Assembly: GCA_024803745.1 (NCBI GenBank)
Contig: JANJXV010000004.1
Coordinates: forward strand, 43,581,358-43,645,357
Length of the DNA stretch: 64,000 nt
From: Megascapheus bottae
Lineage: Eukaryota > Chordata > Mammalia > Rodentia > Geomyidae
Reading direction: 5' to 3'
Part shown: positions 1 through 10,134 of the stretch, in pieces
Numbering within the stretch: the stretch's first letter is position 1
How the letters are laid out: each line of letters begins with the position of its first letter
The notes under the pieces: model-generated
Database searches by the model: none
Seen by the model: only the letters and a program-made list of their open reading frames with translations
Told to the model about the DNA's origin: nothing
Position numbers and translations under genes: made by a program

Positions 1-351
1 TTGTTGGAGTTTGGTCAGGTTTTTGTTTGTGGATTCTATGAACTCGTCCATTTTTCATTGTCTAGCTTCCTCACATTCACATAAATTCTTTTTTATGGCC
101 TCCTTTATGGTTTCCTCAAGTTCATGTATCTCCTTCTTTAGGGTTTCATCTCATTTAGATATGGCTTCCTCATGTATCCCTTTCTGTATGTTTTCAAACC
201 TTTCATTAATCATATTTACCAATTGTATTTGTGTAGCATTTAGAGGACTCTCCTCAAGTTTTGCCATTGACTGCTCCATTGCCTGTTTATATTGGGTGGG
301 AGATGCTATTCCTTGATTTGCCATATTTCTTGAGTTTTTTATTCTGCCCAT
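1..351 (-). pseudogene. L1 ORF1 N-terminal fragment
   Basis: The ATG at 351 opens the ORF1 start shared by all copies here (MGRIKNSRNMANQG...). It is followed by the MEQSMAKLEE and EKFENIQK-like region that leads into the coiled coil of L1 ORF1p, the trimeric RNA-binding chaperone of the L1 RNP. The reading frame stops after about 66 codons, at about 151, where the other copies continue with lysine/glutamate-rich coiled coil. The coiled-coil sequence persists beyond the stop to the window edge. It is therefore a decayed gene fragment. Confidence 0.8.
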
Positions 352-462
352 TTGAAAATGGGAGCAAGATTAATACTGCACAAGAATACAATTTTTAAGA
401 TATAACCAGCCTAGACATCTTTATCTGGCCTGACAATAGATGTTCACAATTTTAGACGGGTA

Positions 463-555
<93 letters not shown>
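463..555. repeat. (CT)n / (GA)n microsatellite in an L1 5'UTR
   Basis: About 93 bases of uninterrupted pyrimidine, almost all CT dinucleotide with two CTTT interruptions. Other L1 copies have only a short AAAGAAAGAG-like run at this UTR position (near 11130 and 57665), so the tract grew after insertion. Confidence 0.95.
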
Positions 556-558
<3 letters not shown>

Positions 559-839
559 TTTTGTGTACTTACAGACAAATCTAATAGCACCACAGATTAC
601 TGTTTTATAACAAAAAAAATCCCTCAATCCAATCTCCATTTTATTTAAGTACCTTTGGACCTACCGTACAATTGAACACCTAAATTTACAGTGTTGCTCA
701 GCAACCATCAACTGTACATCCATACATTATGAAAGTTAAAGGATGAACAGAGGACCAGAGATAGAGAAACAGTAGAGAGACAAGAGGGGAGGTAAAAAAA
801 AAAGTGTAATGTAGGTGTGTAAGATTAATATAGTAAGCT

Positions 840-1275
840 AAGCTTACTGGCTAAGCTGCCTCTAGGAAAACCTTTGCTCTTTTGAGTGGTGGCGCTGCCA
901 GCACCACTTCTCAAACTCCAGTTGGTTTGTCCGGGTCTTTGCCAGCAGTCAAGATGGTGCTGCTCTCAGCCGGTGGGGGAGGGGATTCTTTCCCAATGCC
1001 ATTCTGGAGAGTAGAAGTGGAAATGTCTTCATCGAGGTACTCATAAATTGCTGGGTTTTCTGGTTCCATGAAGCTGGCAGGTCCGCACCATGGCCAGGTG
1101 ATGGCTCTAGGCTTGGGCAGGCTCTGTCTGTAGCTGGCAGGTCTGAGCTGCAGAGAAGCGCTGTCTCTGTGTAATTGAATCTTAATTCAATTTCAGACAG
1201 CTCCATGCCTGTCCCGTGTCCTTCTACTGTGCCTTCTAAGATTAAAGTGCTGGAACTGGACCTGAGTCCACATTC
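840..1275 (-). promoter_or_regulatory. Type B L1 promoter half of the 5'UTR
   Basis: On the minus strand this segment aligns with 27885-28230 on the plus strand. Shared blocks include the CCTGCCAGCTTCA, GAACCAGAAAA, CCACTTCT and CCCCTCCCCCACC motifs and the GAGAGCAGC / CCATCTTGACTGCTGGCAAAG junction. It has no visible similarity to the GC-rich upstream halves at 9387-10840 and 58020-59305. A YY1-like CAAGATGG core lies at 950-957 on the plus strand, i.e. antisense to the L1. Promoter function is inferred from its position. Confidence 0.6.
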
Positions 1276-1289
1276 AAGGACTACCAAAG

Positions 1290-2220
1290 AGAAAATTTAA
1301 AAGCAATACAGGAAAATGAATCTTAGTGCTGTCTTTTCATCCTTTGGCTCAGGTCCCAGATAGGTTATCTACTAATGGGATGGATCAGAGTATCTGTCTT
1401 ACAGATCAATTTAGGAAATTTTAAGTTTTCTTTTCTAATTTTATGTTGAGGAGCTTCAAAGTCTTGACACTATTCTTTAGCCTTTTGGACTAGCCTGGCC
1501 AAGGAAGTATAGGAGAAAAGCATGCTTCAGACCTGGCAATATTTGAAATTTTCTGAGGCTCATTAGTCTGATCTTTAGAAATGCATGCTGTGAGCCAAAC
1601 TTAAGCTGCTCTGGGTAGCTGGATAGGAAATAAAAAGTATATAATTAGCAGTTACAGAGTAGAAAAACAGGGATAATTGAAACATTTTTTTAATATTTTC
1701 TGCCTTTGAGAGGGAATTTAAGGGACTATCAAACCTTGAAAACCATATATTGTGTTTTCCTTCTTAATTTTTATGTTGTAATCAGATATCTTCTAACAGA
1801 TACAGAAGGAGAGGAAAAACAAAATACTTGTAATAGAAGCTGGCCCCAGCAGGAACAGAGTGCCAGTCATAAATCACCATTATCACAGCAAATATTACCT
1901 AGTTGGCCAATATAATATTCTAAAAATAGAATGCAAGACTCTGAAGCTCCAGCTAATTCCTCCATTCAATGGATTTGCCTCAAGCCTTACCTCTGCCAGG
2001 TGAATAAGCTCTAGGTCATCAAAGTTGAAAGAGGAAAAATGTAACATGGACTTGGCTCACTGAACTTTTAGAAGGAAAGAGTTAACAAAAACTAGAAAAA
2101 CAAGCATGTGAGTAAAGAAAACAAAACAAAGATAAAGGAAAAAAAGAATGTTTTAACGTGCTATGTATGATAGTACATGAAATAGGCAATTTTTTCAAAA
2201 TTATATGCGTTTGTTTATTT
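1290..2220. other. Unassigned AT-rich sequence
   Basis: I see no gene or repeat I can name. The short ORF at 1706-1915 has no recognisable features. Confidence 0.5.
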
Positions 2221-2224
2221 TAAA

Positions 2225-2400
2225 TAGCCTAGAGAAGGGGAAAAAGAAGATGATTGGGATGGTGTAGGGGAGGGAGAGTGGAAGAAAACTATGGGAAAGG
2301 GTACCAATGTTCAAGAAGAAATGTGCCCACTACCTGATGAAAGTAACTGTAACCTCTCTATACATCACCTTGACAATAAAAAAGAAATATTAAGCCCCCA
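2225..2400 (+). mobile_element. Old L1 3'UTR/3' end fragment
   Basis: A purine-rich GGGGAAAAAGAAGATG...GGGGAGGGAGAG tract is followed by a GGTACCAATGTT...TAACTGTAACCTCTCTATACATCACC-type end, then CAATAAAAAAG. This is the polypurine-plus-terminal layout of L1 3'UTRs. The same terminal block occurs at 5398-5527 and, reversed, at 40495-40745 and 62322-62425. It is more diverged than the L1 ends at 7.9, 15.3, 18.6 and 33.4 kb. Confidence 0.65.
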
Positions 2401-3342
2401 AATCCAAAAACAAAGAAAACAGAAATACATTTCTAACACTGTAAGAATGTCATTTTTTTGCCATTAAGGCACTTAGATAAACCTTCTGGCTTTGAAAATG
2501 TATTTGTAAATTTGTTCCTTAAATTCAATACTAAGAGATGGTTAGTTTAAAAATTCAAAAATGTTAAACTTGGGAAATTACACCCCAAAAATGGCTGGCA
2601 TGGCTTCATTAGAAACAGAAAACCTAATGGCTAAATTATGAATTCTTGGGCATGTGCTTTGTCCCCTTGTCTCCTCAGAATTTGCATGAATTTTTCAGCT
2701 GTGTTTGTGTACATTTGTAATTTGTAGTTTCCTCTGCTGCAGAACACAGAGAGGCAGAATTTACACATACTAGTATAATTATTATAATAAATAAGGCACT
2801 TTTGTGGGCATTAAATAAGTATAACAATTCTTCTTATTGATAAATTATGCTAACCATCAATTATTTTTCTTATTATATCATTATTGCTCCCTTTTGTGGT
2901 AATTCCTTTCTCATTTTCCCTGACAGATTATTGATTTTTTAGTTGATTTACTGCTGCTGCTATAATTTCTTATATTCTGATAGTTTGCTTTGCATTACAA
3001 GAAAAATGTTGTTTTTTTTAACATTTCTTCAGGAAAGCAATATGGCTAGCTTTTCTTTTAACTGTAGAATATTAATGCTTAGAGTTGGCAATCAATCAGA
3101 GCTTTTAAATATCTAGAAATGTTGAACAAAAGTATAATACCCTTGGTAGGTAGTTCAAAACTTTTATGGTTTTTAAAATTCTTTCAATCTGGTTCAAGTA
3201 TTAAAAATATGTAATTGAATTTATTTAGAAATAAAAACTTGAAATAAGCAATGGTTAGGTTATTGTCATTATTTTTAAATTTAAAAAAGAAGTTCAAACA
3301 ATGCAAAAATCTTTCCTGAAAATTCATGTTAAAAGTGCATTA
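2400..3342. other. Unassigned AT-rich sequence
   Basis: No ORF, RNA gene or identifiable repeat was found. The base composition is low in GC with several A/T homopolymers. Confidence 0.5.
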
Positions 3343-3580
3343 CAGCCAGGCATGGTGGCTCATGCCTGTAATCCTAGCTACTCAGGAAGCTGAGCTCTGA
3401 GGATCAAGGTTCAAAGCCAGCCTTAGAACTAGATGATGAGACTCTTATCTCCAATTAGCCTCTAGAAAATGGGAAGAGGTGCTGTGCCTCGAGGGGTAGG
3501 GCACTAGCCTTGAGCTGAAGAGCTCAGGGACAGCGCCCAGTCCCAGAGTTCAAGTCCTACTACTGACAAAATAAAATAAA
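3343..3580 (+). mobile_element. 7SL-headed composite SINE (family B)
   Basis: The left half is Alu/B1-like: AGCCAGGCATGGTGGCTCATGCCTGTAATCC (pol III A-box region) followed by GGTTCAAAGCCAGCC (B box). The right half is the tRNA-like module shared with the ID-like family, here GTGCTGTGCCTCGAGGGGTAGGGCACTAGCCTTGAG and CAGAGTTCAAGTCC. It ends in an A-rich AAATAAAATAAA tail. This is the best-preserved family B copy in the window. Confidence 0.85.
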
Positions 3581-3591
3581 GTCACTGTGTT

Positions 3592-3780
3592 TTGTGACTG
3601 TGTGCTTGCCTAGCATGAATGAAGACCTGGGTTTGATTCCTCCATGCCACATACATAGAAAAACCCAGGAGTGATGCTGTGGCTCAAGTGGTAGACCACT
3701 AGCCCTGAGAAATCCCAAGGACAATGCCTGGGCCCTGAGTTCAAGCACCAGGACAGGCAAAAACAAAACAAAACAGCCCC
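3592..3780 (+). mobile_element. ID-like double-tRNA SINE (family A), 5'-truncated
   Basis: Recognised by GTGCTTGCCTAGCATG, GGGTTTGATTCCTCC (B box), CACATACATAGAAAAA, GATGCTGTGGCTCAAGTGGTAGA, CACTAGCCCTGAG, CCCTGAGTTCAAGCACC and an A-rich tail (AAAACAAAACAAAACA). It lies directly downstream of the family B SINE, in the same orientation. Confidence 0.85.
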
Positions 3781-3784
3781 CCCC

Positions 3785-4635
3785 AAACACTTTGGGCATA
3801 GAAATAAATATCTGAAAATATCAAATTATAAATCTTCTGATCAGTCCTGTAAAGTAAATATGTTGTCAACCACATTATATTGTATGCTTAACTTTAAGTT
3901 AATGTTGAAATTGAAGAGCCGTTTATTTCAGAAATATTTAAACTCTTGCCATCAAGCTCCACATTAGCAAGAAAAAAAAAAACCCTGAACATTCATCATG
4001 CTTATACTTCACAGGAATGATGGCAAAGGAAATTGAATCACTGTTGAAAGGGATGTTAGGCCCTAAAGTTAGTGAGACATCACATGAAGTTTTCAAAGGC
4101 TTCAGCATATATATTTTATCATGGTTGCCACAATCTCGCAGATCATCACTTATTGTCATCTTTAAAACTTTCTCTTAAACTTAATCTTATTTATTCAGAG
4201 TGGCTCTTCTGGTTTGTGATTTTTTTTCTCTCTTGCACAATGCTGTCAATAAATGGATGATGTTTTTTATCATCATATTTATACAAATTTCTAGTTGTCC
4301 TAAAAACTGAATAGTTTACTGATTTCTACTCCTGTATGGTTACACATATTAGTCACTTTCCTATTTCTAACAAATATGGAAAATACCAAAATACAGTTTA
4401 ATATAATTTATGCCTGATATCCTACTGAGATTTTCATTTTGAGAATTATTTTATCTTATCTTCCTTTTGGGGTATTTTTATTTTAATATACTTGAAAGTA
4501 AAATATTACAGATACATAAAATTATCAAAATTATGTGCAAGTAAAAATAAATAGTACTCAGGACAATGGCTCCCTATGTGTCAATCATATGATAACTTGT
4601 CAGATCTCAGAAAACTCCCAGGTATCTCAATTTAA
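3785..4635. other. Unassigned AT-rich sequence
   Basis: Short ORFs on both strands look like chance. No repeat is identifiable before the CA run. Confidence 0.5.
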
Positions 4636-4637
4636 TG

Positions 4638-4639
<2 letters not shown>

Positions 4640-4673
<34 letters not shown>

Positions 4674-4675
4674 AC
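4640..4675. repeat. (CA)n microsatellite
   Basis: About 14 CA units, an ATA interruption, then a few more CA units. Confidence 0.95.
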
Positions 4676-4875
4676 TTTAAACAATACTACAAAGAGATTA
4701 TCATCTAAATTTTTGTACTGTTTCTTGAGTGTTGAGTACATATATTGTAAATCAATGTTTTACTTGACTTTTCAAGGTATAAAGCTACTTTTCAACTACT
4801 TATCCAGAACTACTAGAGGTATTCTGGTGATGACCAGCACAATTTATCACATATTAACTTGACACAAGTAAGTAC

Positions 4876-4916
4876 TTCTGTCTGTCTGTCTCTCTGTCTG
4901 TCTCTCTGTCTCTCTG

Positions 4917-4984
<68 letters not shown>
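4876..4984. repeat. (CTGT)n/(CT)n compound microsatellite abutting a SINE tail
   Basis: Irregular CTGT and CTCTGT units run into about 60 bases of pure CT. On the minus strand this is a GA-rich tract at the 3' tail of the SINE at 4985-5167. Confidence 0.95.
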
Positions 4985-4985
<1 letters not shown>

Positions 4986-5167
4986 TCTGTACTAGAACTT
5001 GAACTCAGGGCCGGAGCACTCTCCTTGGGCTTTCTCAAGGCTATGGCTCTACTATTTCAGCCATAGCACCACGTCTGGCTTTTTCTCTATGTGTGGTAGC
5101 AAGGAATCCAACATAGAGCTTCATGTATTTGAGGCAAGCATGCTACCATTAGGACAACTCCTGGCCC
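4985..5167 (-). mobile_element. ID-like double-tRNA SINE (family A)
   Basis: Reverse-complement family A landmarks are present: TTGAACTCAGGGCC, CACTCTCCTTGGGCTTTCTCAAGGCT, TCTGGCTTTTTCT, ATGTGTGGTA, AAGCATGCTACC and CTCCTGGCCC. The tail has become the CT/GA microsatellite to its left. Confidence 0.85.
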
Positions 5168-5169
5168 AA

Positions 5170-5397
5170 GTAGCTCTCTTTTAGACTTGATATTCTGTTC
5201 CACTGATAATATTTGTAAATTACATATCCTTTTAATGGGATCTAGAATGAGGCATGATAAATACATATATTAAAAATTGCTTGCAGGTATGAAATTATGT
5301 ACAAATACAACATGAATATACATGTTCTTAATTTTATAACTAATTCTATACCTATATATAATTTTCATATCAAAAAATTGAAGCCTTACAATTTGTA
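5170..5397. other. Unassigned AT-rich sequence
   Basis: Nothing recognisable. Confidence 0.4.
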
Positions 5398-5527
5398 ATG
5401 GGGTGGAGGGCAGGAAAGTGAAAGAAAAACATGCGAAGGGGTAACAATGTTCAAGAAATGTGTTTACCATATGAATGTAATTGTAACATTCTATATATCA
5501 CTTTGACAGTAAAATAAAATTAGAAAA
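5398..5527 (+). mobile_element. Old L1 3' end fragment
   Basis: It shares with 2225-2400 the GGGTGGAGGGCAGG purine stretch, CAATGTTCAAGAAATGTG, the TAATTGTAACATTCTATATATCAC block and CAGTAAAATAAAA. It is about 130 bp long and severely 5'-truncated. Confidence 0.6.
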
Positions 5528-5529
5528 AA

Positions 5530-7183
5530 ATATAAAATGAGGGCTGACACTTTCTTAATGGTTGTTTTTGAGTATAAATCTTAAATTCAAGTTCGACCTG
5601 TGAAAAAACATATAGAAATTATTAGGAATTTATTTGCACTTTTCTTACTTTCACTGATTTTTGTTCAAAAACTCATTTTATTATTTAAATATCAAATCCA
5701 GTTTAAGCTAAATAGGGAGATCCTATCTCACAGAAACAAGAGTTGAAGATAAAGATCAATGACAGATTGCATTTTACCTGAATATGTAATTATATGTGAA
5801 TATGTATATCTATATATACATAAATAGATAGAATTAGTCATACACACACACACATATATATAGATACATGAACAGAAGTAAAATTCTAGCATACTCTAGC
5901 AAATTTTTGTTATTTTAAATACTGACATTATGAACACATTATTTTACAAGCTCTGTATATATGTTTAATATGTAGAAACATATTTATATGGAAACAAAAT
6001 TTAATTTACATTATATAGCCTCATAGAATATCATTTTAAATTTGATGTTTTAAAGATTTAAAAATTAATGAATTCCTGATTATGAACACATATTTTATAA
6101 AAATGTATACCCACATTTTTTCCACAGAAATTACTTTCTTAGATGTTTTTGTTTTCATATACTTCTTTTCTCTGCTCTGATTTTTTTTCTGGAAAACATT
6201 TATATCTTCCTGCTATTGTACTTTTCCTTTGTAGGAGTCAGCTTGCTAACTAGGGACCAGCTTTGAATTATTCAGGGTATGAAAGGAGTGAAAAACCACA
6301 CTGAAATTACAGTGGAAAATCTGAAACCTGCTGCCACTTCTACAGTATATTTCACCAAATGGTCCAAAAGACTACAGTTTTAGATTTTAAGTATTATTAC
6401 AGAGAAAAATATTAGGTCACAGAATTGAATCTATCACCAGAGAGCATTTACATCTATAATGCAATGGTTTAGATGTACAACCACCTCAGATTTTAATGTT
6501 CATTATGTAATTCTTTGCCTGTATCCCCATGTGACAAACCATAACAGAGCAAGTGTTATTAATTTTGAAATATAAAGAAATGACAATATAAGGTGCAAAG
6601 AAAATAGTGACATTTTTCTTCCAAATACAATTAACTACATCTTCCACTAAAAGAAAAGCTTCTTCTCTAAATGACTTTAAATGAAAAACATACATTATTA
6701 ATACATAATGAGTTAGACACATGATACACCAATGATGGTTTCTACCAAAATTTTGTATTGATTTGCATCATGAGTTTGTCAAATTTGGCCTTCAGTTTAG
6801 ATGTGAGTATACATGAAGCACTAAAATTATTGGCAAAGCTTAGTAGACTAGTAAAACACTAGAACAAGTAGAAAATAAAACTGATCAAGAAGTAAAATAC
6901 CAAAAAATGAACCATAGCATAAATTGCTGAAATAAACATCTATTAAAGTGTAGACTTCAAATAGTAGCATTATTTCTTTGAAAAGATTAATAAATCTGAT
7001 AAATAGATACATAGATTGGTCTTGAAAGGAAGAAATTTAAAAGAAGTACTTTAAACTGAAAGTATAAAACTCATTACAGGATTTGTAGATATTTTTAAAA
7101 CTGATTTCCCCCCCAAAAAATATTCTCAGTATGTATAAAATTAAAAGATTTCCAAAGTGTAATAGTCCAAGGCATATGAATTA
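5530..7183. other. Unassigned AT-rich sequence
   Basis: Includes short CA/TA runs near 5800-5870. No gene is supported; the 78-codon minus ORF at 6486-6722 has no recognisable domain. Confidence 0.5.
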
Positions 7184-7198
7184 GAAAGATTCATATTT

Positions 7199-7907
7199 GA
7201 CGAATATTGATGCAAAACTTCTCAACAAAATACTGGCCAACCATCTTCAGAAACTCATCAAAAAATTATACACTATGAACAAACAGGATTCATCACAGGG
7301 ATGTAAAGCTGGTTCAACATACTCAGTTGAATTAATATAACAACACATTAACTGGAGCAAGGACAAGAATCACATGATTGTCTCAATAGATGCAGAAAAG
7401 GCATTCGACAAGATCAAATGAAGATCAAGTGAAGTACGCCAGACTCAAAGGAATACAGGCTCAATGGTTTCCCTCATTTGTCATAATCAGTAGAATCCTT
7501 GGGCTCTCCTAGCAGAGATCTACAATAGAGCAAAACCTAGATACATAAGGCCATATAGAATGACACTAAATGAAAGGACATCCAGGATATAGAAACAAAA
7601 GCCATATAACAAGTGATTGTTGTCTATAATGTACTATGTTATCTCTCATCTCTTTTGCTATCCCTTGGTTATCTCATATTGTTACCGTATTTCACCTTGT
7701 TATCTGATATATTGTATATATGCCTATTTGGCTATTTGAAATCAGATAGGGAAGGGGGAAAAACAAGATGAGGGGCGGGGGTGATGGGAGGGAAATGGGG
7801 ACCAAGATATGAGAAAGGGTATCAACGTTTGTGAAGTAATGCACCTCCTATCTGTTGAATATAATGTAACTCTTCTATTAATTACAATAAAAGTATATGG
7901 AAAAAAG
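7199..7907 (+). mobile_element. Internally deleted, 5'-truncated L1 with 15-bp target-site duplication
   Basis: It begins inside the ORF2 reverse-transcriptase region (sequence coding [15 protein letters not shown], then QTGFITG and an [12 protein letters not shown] block). At about 7420 it jumps to the last codons of ORF2 (AAGTGAAGTACGCCAGACTC). It continues through the 3'UTR to an AATAAAAGTATATGGAAAAAA end. The flanks carry GAAAGATTCATATTT at 7184-7198 and 7908-7922, a perfect 15-bp duplication, so the element inserted by target-primed reverse transcription and both ends are known. Compared with the 16.6-kb copy, most of the RT-to-C-terminus interval is missing. Confidence 0.9.
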
Positions 7908-7922
7908 GAAAGATTCATATTT

Positions 7923-8348
7923 CACTATCAATACAATATTTAAAATTTTAGGCATGAGTCTAAATAACATCAATTTATTGTTGAATTATCTCAATACCTT
8001 AAGAAGGAATAAACATGTATCTTACCTCAAAAGACAATATACAGAATTAAAGAATTGATTCCAAGGTGTTTCATGAGTCTAGCTCAAACTTAAAATGATA
8101 ATTTGACAAGACACTTTCACACAGACAACATTAAATATTTTTATGTCTTAGGAGAAAATATAGGAATGGCCTAATACAAAATTAGGTAATATATAATAGA
8201 TGAACTATGGAATAAAGTAATTTCTTTAATTGAAATTTATTCATGATATTGTATTATAAATTCAAAGAAAAGACAGCAGTGGAAAATTTCCCCCATTTCA
8301 ACATGGGACAATATCAAAAAGTAAAGAGGGAGAAAAAAATACCTTGAA
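7923..8348. other. Unassigned AT-rich sequence
   Basis: Nothing recognisable. Confidence 0.4.
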
Positions 8349-8582
8349 CTTGGCACTGTGGCTGACACCTGTAATCCAGCTACTCAGGAGGCTAAGATCT
8401 GATGATCATAGTTCAAAGCCAGCCCTGGCAGTAAAGTCCAGGAGACACTTGTTCCAATTAGTCACTAGAAAATGGAAGTGGCCCTGTGGCTCAATAGGTA
8501 GGGTGGTAGTCTTGAGCTAAATAGCCCAGTCCCAGAGTTCAAGCCTCATGACAGACAAAAAATAAAAACAAAAACAAAACAC
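8349..8582 (+). mobile_element. 7SL-headed composite SINE (family B)
   Basis: Recognised by GGCACTGTGGCTGACACCTGTAATCC, CTACTCAGGAGGCTAAG, AGTTCAAAGCCAGCC, then the shared module GTGGCCCTGTGGCTCAATAGGTAGG, CTTGAGCTAAATAGCCC and CAGAGTTCAAGCC. It ends AAAAACAAAAACAAAACA. Confidence 0.85.
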
Positions 8583-8584
8583 TT

Positions 8585-9371
8585 TGATTAATGAATTCAA
8601 AAGTTACATATACTGGCATACACTACATTTTAATATTCCAAAAATGTCATGTGGCCTATTGCTATGATTTTAAATAAATATTTGTAATTTTCTGGTGTCA
8701 AAAGACCAGGAGAAGAACCTACCCTTTAAAAGAAGCTTTTCATGATAAATTATGAGTAAAATTGCTTAGACAGAATAAACTAAGAGCAAAATAAGAGAGA
8801 AAAGGCACAAATGACTCACATTAGACATGAAAAAGCAGCCATAATTACTGATGGCAGAAAAGGATGATAATGGAATGCAGTAACAAAATTTATGTCTGGA
8901 ATTTAATGACTTATGTGCAAATATCTTGAATGACAAAAATGATTAAGGAGTATTAAAAAATTAAAACTACTGACTAATATAAATCATTAGCATAGATAAA
9001 CAATTCTCAAATAAACTAAAATACGTTGAGTCCATTAAATGTAGAACTATAAAATAGACTCACAGTAAAATGTAATGTGAAGTTGATTTAATATTCAAAA
9101 AATAATTAATATTGGAAAGCTCATGCAATATGTACAGCTTAATTTTCAAGATTAAAGCTATTTTCTTTTATTAAAACTCAAAAATTGAAAACTAATCTCT
9201 AATACAAGAACACATGCCATTGTGTGTGTGTGTGTTTGTGTATATTTTAGACATGTGGGGATAAGGTGATAGAAATATTTAATACTTTTATTTTGATAAT
9301 GTTTTAGGGGGCATAACTCAAACCTAATAAATAATGTAGTCTCAAATTTGTGTATTCCAATTTTCTTCCAT
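8585..9371. other. Unassigned AT-rich sequence
   Basis: Holds a short TG run (about 9220-9240). The 102-codon minus ORF ending at 9158 straddles the L1 boundary at 9387 and is not a gene. Confidence 0.5.
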
Positions 9372-9395
9372 AAAAGTACACATTTAGGCAACTGG

Positions 9396-9404
9396 AAGAT
9401 GGCG
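9396..9404 (+). promoter_or_regulatory. YY1-like motif at the L1 5' terminus
   Basis: AAGATGGCG lies ten bases inside the element. Human L1 has a YY1 site in the same terminal position, where it directs accurate start-site choice. The same motif is at 59286-59294 in the minus-strand copy. Confidence 0.6.
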
Positions 9405-9523
9405 CCGAGACAATAGGGATGCTGCCTAGCTCTCTCTGACAAAAAGAGAGAACCAGGGAGTCCCACGAGTCAACTACCTAAAGAAATCCACAACAACAAA
9501 CTCAAAAAGCAACGGAGAAGGAC

Positions 9524-10090
9524 TCAAACTGGAAAATAAATCCAGATAAAGCTCACATTCAACTTTCTCAAAGAATTCCGAACGTGAAGACCCCTCCCCC
9601 ACCTCTCGCCGCTGAATCCAAGCCCCGAAAGCCCTGGAAAGCCATGGAAAGCCGCGAAAACTGGCAGCCGGCGCCGGACCAAGCCGCGAAAAGCGGCTTG
9701 AGTGGGTGCTGGCTCCACGCTGGGAAAGCGGCAGCGGGCGCCGGCTCTAATCGACAAAAAGCGGCAGCAGTGGAGGGCGCCAGGCTGGGAGCCCAACAGC
9801 TGCAGAAACCAGCACAGAACCGGGCCAGCGAACGGCGGAAGCAGCGGAACCCAGACGCAGAACCAGAACAGCAAGCAGCGGAACCCAGACATGGAACACA
9901 GGCGGCGGCGGAGATCCGAGGGGAGTGAAAGACTCCCCAACACTGTGGAGCACCCACAGACGGACGCAGAGGCATGAGTAATACAGCGCGTCCCCAAACA
10001 CATCGGAAAGCGGGGCGGGTGCCAAGCAATAGAACTTAACTCAGACCCCAGCACCCCGCCAAAGAAAGACTGGCAGGAGCAGGGGGGCAA
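9524..10090 (-). CDS. Antisense ORF in type A L1 5'UTR (hypothetical, 188 codons)
   Basis: An open frame on the strand opposite the L1. It starts MPPCSCQSFFGG and contains GDALYYS/TRCITHAS-type and SMSGFRCLLFWF segments. The second type A copy encodes a recognisable counterpart (58619-58993, also with PPCSCQSFSGG and SMSGFRCLLFWF), in the same position and frame. It is rich in Cys, Leu, Phe and Trp, as expected from antisense of GC-rich DNA, and has no known domain. Primate L1 has a short antisense ORF (ORF0) in this general location, but I see no sequence similarity to claim. It may be non-coding. Confidence 0.25.
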   Translation of the reverse strand: MPPCSCQSFFGGVLGSELSSIAWHPPRFPMCLGTRCITHASASVCGCSTVLGSLSLPSDLRRRLCSMSGFRCLLFWFCVWVPLLPPFAGPVLCWFLQLLGSQPGALHCCRFLSIRAGARCRFPSVEPAPTQAAFRGLVRRRLPVFAAFHGFPGLSGLGFSGERWGRGLHVRNSLRKLNVSFIWIYFPV

Positions 10091-10134
10091 GGAATTTAGA
10101 ATCCTGTTCCTTCCCTCAACAGCCCCCTCCCTCA

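Larger units (their letters stand above)
1..1280 (-). mobile_element. LINE-1, 5' part (type B 5'UTR plus start of ORF1), cut by window edge
   Basis: Read on the minus strand this is an L1 5' region: a 5'UTR (about 1280 down to 352) followed by the start of ORF1, which runs off the left end. The UTR portion from about 352 to 840 aligns by eye with the corresponding UTR of the other L1 copies here (near 10.85-11.25, 28.9-29.28 and 57.55-57.9 kb). The upstream half, 840-1275, matches only the copy at 27.9-28.2 kb, so it is a different promoter type from the two GC-rich copies. The exact 5' boundary is uncertain because no target-site duplication can be paired with the missing left end. Confidence 0.85.

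Noticed and set aside
949..1287. 112-codon minus ORF
   Set aside because: Lies within the type B L1 5'UTR on the L1 sense strand, without a counterpart of similar length preserved in frame in the other copy beyond short stretches.
3343..3780. tRNA genes suggested by A-box and B-box motifs
   Set aside because: The motifs belong to SINEs: no tRNA cloverleaf or discriminator is seen, and A-rich tails follow.
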